7,017 nt of DNA, taken from positions 1 to 7,017 of the forward strand of contig CANPWK010000056.1 in NCBI GenBank assembly GCA_947584105.1, in the 5' to 3' direction. Numbering within the stretch: the stretch's first letter is position 1; each line of letters starts with the position of its first letter. The notes beneath the pieces were generated by a model. The model did not search any database. It saw only the letters and a list, made by a program, of their open reading frames with translations, and was not told where the DNA came from. This document shows, piece by piece, positions 5,054 to 7,017 of this stretch. Source of the DNA: an uncultured Bacilli bacterium. Lineage in GTDB: Bacteria; Bacillota_I; Bacilli_A; RF39; UBA660. The position numbers and the translations under genes are program-made.

Positions 5054-5678
5054 ATTTTTGTAACTCTTTATCTACCAAAAAAGCCATTGTTTCATGTCCA
5101 TTATTATTTAAATGAATTCCATCTTCAAATAAATTCATATTATTAGATGTTATTGCATTAATTCTTGCATCTTTAAAATATTTAATTATTTCTTGGCGCT
5201 TTATTTCACATTCATAATTAAATATTTCTTTTGCATTTACTTTATAATCAAAATTAATTGGTAGTATATATATTATCTTTGGCATTTTATTATTAAAATA
5301 TTTCTTTCTATCTTCAATATCATTAAAACTTTCTTCAATTTTTTCTTTATACCAAAGTAAATCACTAATTATTTTTTCACTAGTTTTATTATATTTTAAT
5401 TGTAAATCATTAGTCCCTAAAGAAATAATAATTATATCAACTGGAGCATTAGTTCTAAATGTTGAAATAAATGTATCTTGTCCATTTTTATATCGCTTAA
5501 TATTTTCATCATTTCCAGCTAAACGACCTGGTAATCCTTCTTGCAAAAACAAATATTTTTGATTATATTTTTTTCTTAAAATATTAATCCATTGCTTGTC
5601 ATCAGCAATTCTTCTACCTGTTATAAAGTTATCTCCCCAAGTATTAGAATCGCCATACACTAATATTTTTTTTAACAT
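5046..5678 (-). CDS. SGNH/GDSL-family hydrolase (esterase or acyl hydrolase)
   Basis: A 210-aa single-domain SGNH hydrolase. Block I is YGDSNTWG with nucleophile S11. Block II EGLPGR (47-52) supplies the oxyanion glycine, block III LGTND gives N90, and block V DGIHLNNNGH carries the D186/H189 catalytic pair. All four invariant residues are present, so activity is expected: hydrolysis of an ester, possibly on a lipid, glycan or cell-wall acyl group. GLPGR after block I resembles arylesterase-like members. No signal peptide is seen, so it is probably cytoplasmic. Start: ATG at 5678 with AGAGGTG (5684-5690) 5 nt upstream. It is the first gene of the leftward cluster and shares an 8-nt overlap with the acyltransferase, suggesting they act on the same kind of molecule. 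The substrate cannot be read from the sequence. Confidence 0.88.
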   Translation of the reverse strand: MLKKILVYGDSNTWGDNFITGRRIADDKQWINILRKKYNQKYLFLQEGLPGRLAGNDENIKRYKNGQDTFISTFRTNAPVDIIIISLGTNDLQLKYNKTSEKIISDLLWYKEKIEESFNDIEDRKKYFNNKMPKIIYILPINFDYKVNAKEIFNYECEIKRQEIIKYFKDARINAITSNNMNLFEDGIHLNNNGHETMAFLVDKELQKYE

Positions 5679-5709
5679 AGTTACACCTCTTGCTTATTAC
5701 ATTATCTAA

Positions 5710-5798
5710 AACTATTGTAACATATAAAAAGATTAATTTGCCTAAAATTGTACTTTAATTCAAATATTTTCTCATAAAATCTTTATCTTACAATAATT
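5710..5798. repeat. Imperfect 14-bp inverted repeat between recombinase and SGNH gene
   Basis: AACTATTGTAACAT (5710-5723) and the reverse complement of 5785-5798 (AATTATTGTAAGAT) match at 12 of 14 positions, with an 8-bp perfect core TATTGTAA. The arms flank 61 bp of AT-rich non-coding DNA just downstream of the serine recombinase. The left arm overlaps the predicted SGNH promoter -10. It could be an operator, part of an element end, or chance in AT-rich DNA. Confidence 0.3.
5714..5722 (-). promoter_or_regulatory. Extended -10 promoter for the SGNH hydrolase/acyltransferase cluster
   Basis: On the minus strand, TGT followed by TACAAT (5714-5719) is a good extended -10 element 35 nt before the SGNH start codon. 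The -35 region about 17-18 bp upstream (GGCAAA/AGGCAA) is poor, which extended -10 promoters tolerate. The predicted start near 5707 gives a leader of about 28 nt that includes the AGAGGTG ribosome binding site. No other convincing promoter was found in the cluster down to 1395. Confidence 0.45.
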
Positions 5799-5799
5799 T

Positions 5800-7017
5800 T
5801 TATGGGATATTTTGAAATGCAAATATGATATCTATCCTTTTATCTTGATAGATATAGATCTTTTCAACTGAATTTATAATTAATTCCCTAGTCGGATTAT
5901 CTAGTGATAAAAACTTACTAATATATTTTTCTATTTTTTTATTATCTATTTTTTCTGCATCTTGATTTTTATTTTTAAGATTATCAATATTCTTTTTATT
6001 ATCATCTATCTCTTTTTTGATATTTTCACTTATTCTTAAATATTGTGATTCATCTATTATTCCTTTTAGTCTATCCATATAAGTTTTATCTAAATTTTCA
6101 GTTAGTTTATTATTTTTAATCTCTAGACTTTCAATTTGTTTTTTTAGTTTTAGAGTATTGTCTTCAAATTTTATATTTCCAATAGAATCTTTTATTTTGT
6201 TTTTATCAAGATATTTATTATAAACATCCTTAATATTATCTAAAATAGCATTCTCTAATGTTTCATAATTATTTGTATGTGTAGTACAAACATGATATTT
6301 TGAATATGTTCTGTAATAATCACAAGTAGTATAACTTCTACCAGTTTTATTTTGATATCTTATTGTTATTCGATGCTTACAATCTCCACAATATAAAAGG
6401 CCATCAAGTAGATAAAACCTTTTCTTTTCTGGCCTTTTTACATTTTTAGGAAGTAAGTTTTGCACATAATTAAAAGTATCTCTATCAATTATTGCTTCAT
6501 GTGTATTTGGTACAATAATATAATCATTAGGATTATTTTTAATAGTTTTTTTAAGTTTATAATTTATCTTTTTAGTTTTTCCTTGAACTGAATCTCCAGC
6601 GTAAATTTGATTAGTTAAAATTGCTTTTATTGTTGTATCAACCCATACACCTTGTTCTTGTGAAATACATTTACTCTTGCACTTTGTATTCCATACATAA
6701 TTATAATAAGATGCTGGTGTTTTTATCTTTCTTTTAGTAAGTTCCTCAGCTATAAAGTGATATGTATTTCCTTGAAGTGCTAAATCAAAAATTAATCTAA
6801 CAGTCCTAGCTTGTTCTTCATTTATTACTAAATGATTTTTATTATTTGGATCTTTCATAAACCCGTAAGGGCATCTCCCAGACACATATAAACCATCTTT
6901 CATTCTTGAATGTAAACTAGTCTTAACTTTTTTAGAAATATCTTTGGCATACATATCATTCATAATTGCTTTAAAAGGTGCAATATCATTATTTGTATTG
7001 TCTATAAATGTATCTAT
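5800..7017 (-). CDS. Large serine recombinase, C-terminal part (5' end beyond the right edge)
   Basis: The open frame runs from the right edge to TAA at 5800-5802, 405 codons. The ATG at 6961-6963 is internal: the codons before it read IDTFIDNTNNDIAPFKAI, the end of the resolvase catalytic domain, so the serine nucleophile lies outside the window. Numbering from that ATG: YAKDISKKV (5-13) is the conserved end of the catalytic domain with its linker helix. The recombinase domain follows, including GRCPYGF (29-35). A zinc ribbon has C192/C195 and C214/C226. A coiled coil (about 265-335) and a C-terminal segment close the protein. Large serine recombinases integrate and excise phages, ICEs and transposons (TnpX-like elements) at short attachment sites. 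No frameshift is seen. Downstream lie 121 non-coding bp before the SGNH gene, and no attachment-site duplication can be recognised from one side. Confidence 0.92.
   Translation of the reverse strand: MDTFIDNTNNDIAPFKAIMNDMYAKDISKKVKTSLHSRMKDGLYVSGRCPYGFMKDPNNKNHLVINEEQARTVRLIFDLALQGNTYHFIAEELTKRKIKTPASYYNYVWNTKCKSKCISQEQGVWVDTTIKAILTNQIYAGDSVQGKTKKINYKLKKTIKNNPNDYIIVPNTHEAIIDRDTFNYVQNLLPKNVKRPEKKRFYLLDGLLYCGDCKHRITIRYQNKTGRSYTTCDYYRTYSKYHVCTTHTNNYETLENAILDNIKDVYNKYLDKNKIKDSIGNIKFEDNTLKLKKQIESLEIKNNKLTENLDKTYMDRLKGIIDESQYLRISENIKKEIDDNKKNIDNLKNKNQDAEKIDNKKIEKYISKFLSLDNPTRELIINSVEKIYIYQDKRIDIIFAFQNIP

Noticed and set aside
6961..6963. ATG as the recombinase start
   Set aside because: The frame stays open to the window edge and the upstream codons match the end of the catalytic domain, so this methionine is internal.

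Overview
The window is strongly AT-rich DNA from a low-GC Gram-positive bacterium. The first 69 bases are the 5' end of a 16S rRNA gene on the minus strand. Its signature resembles the Bacilli/Mollicutes-like lineages of the Firmicutes. Genes use the standard bacterial code: tryptophan is TGG, and TGA terminates at least two genes (2335-2337 and 4247-4249), which argues against a Mycoplasma-type code. Ribosome binding sites are frequently of the GGTGAT/AGGTG type.

Layout from left to right. (1) 1-313: start of an rRNA operon transcribed leftwards, with two near-identical tandem promoters (-35 TTGACA, 17-bp spacer, -10 TATAAT or TATAGT), a boxA antitermination element, and a small hairpin at the predicted 5' end of each transcript. 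(2) 407-943: a DUF402 nucleoside tri-/diphosphate phosphatase (YgaC/Ntdp family) reading leftwards toward the rRNA operon with no clear terminator between them. (3) 1042-1344: a rightward RNHCP-type zinc-finger protein starting at TTG, divergent from the phosphatase. (4) 1340-1403: a bidirectional terminator between convergent genes. (5) 1395-5678: a leftward cluster. In transcription order it holds an SGNH/GDSL hydrolase, a PlsC-type acyltransferase overlapping it by 8 nt, a LysM gene that has lost its 5' end, a stand-alone Clp D1-type AAA+ ATPase, a membrane-anchored cysteine-free thioredoxin-fold-like protein, the tRNA wobble methyltransferase TrmL (4-nt ATGA overlap) and a single-pass membrane protein with a long acidic tail. 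(6) 5800 to the right edge: the C-terminal part of a large serine recombinase, cut by the window edge. It marks mobile DNA next to this otherwise chromosomal stretch.

How the genes may work together (inference). The SGNH hydrolase and acyltransferase form a translationally linked pair likely to act on acylated lipids or another envelope substrate. The LysM remnant, AAA+ protein, Trx-like protein and acidic-tail protein form a cell-envelope-flavoured group around the housekeeping gene trmL. No CRISPR array, tRNA or known defence system was seen. The least-described part is the group AAA+ D1 protein / Trx-like membrane protein / acidic-tail membrane protein.
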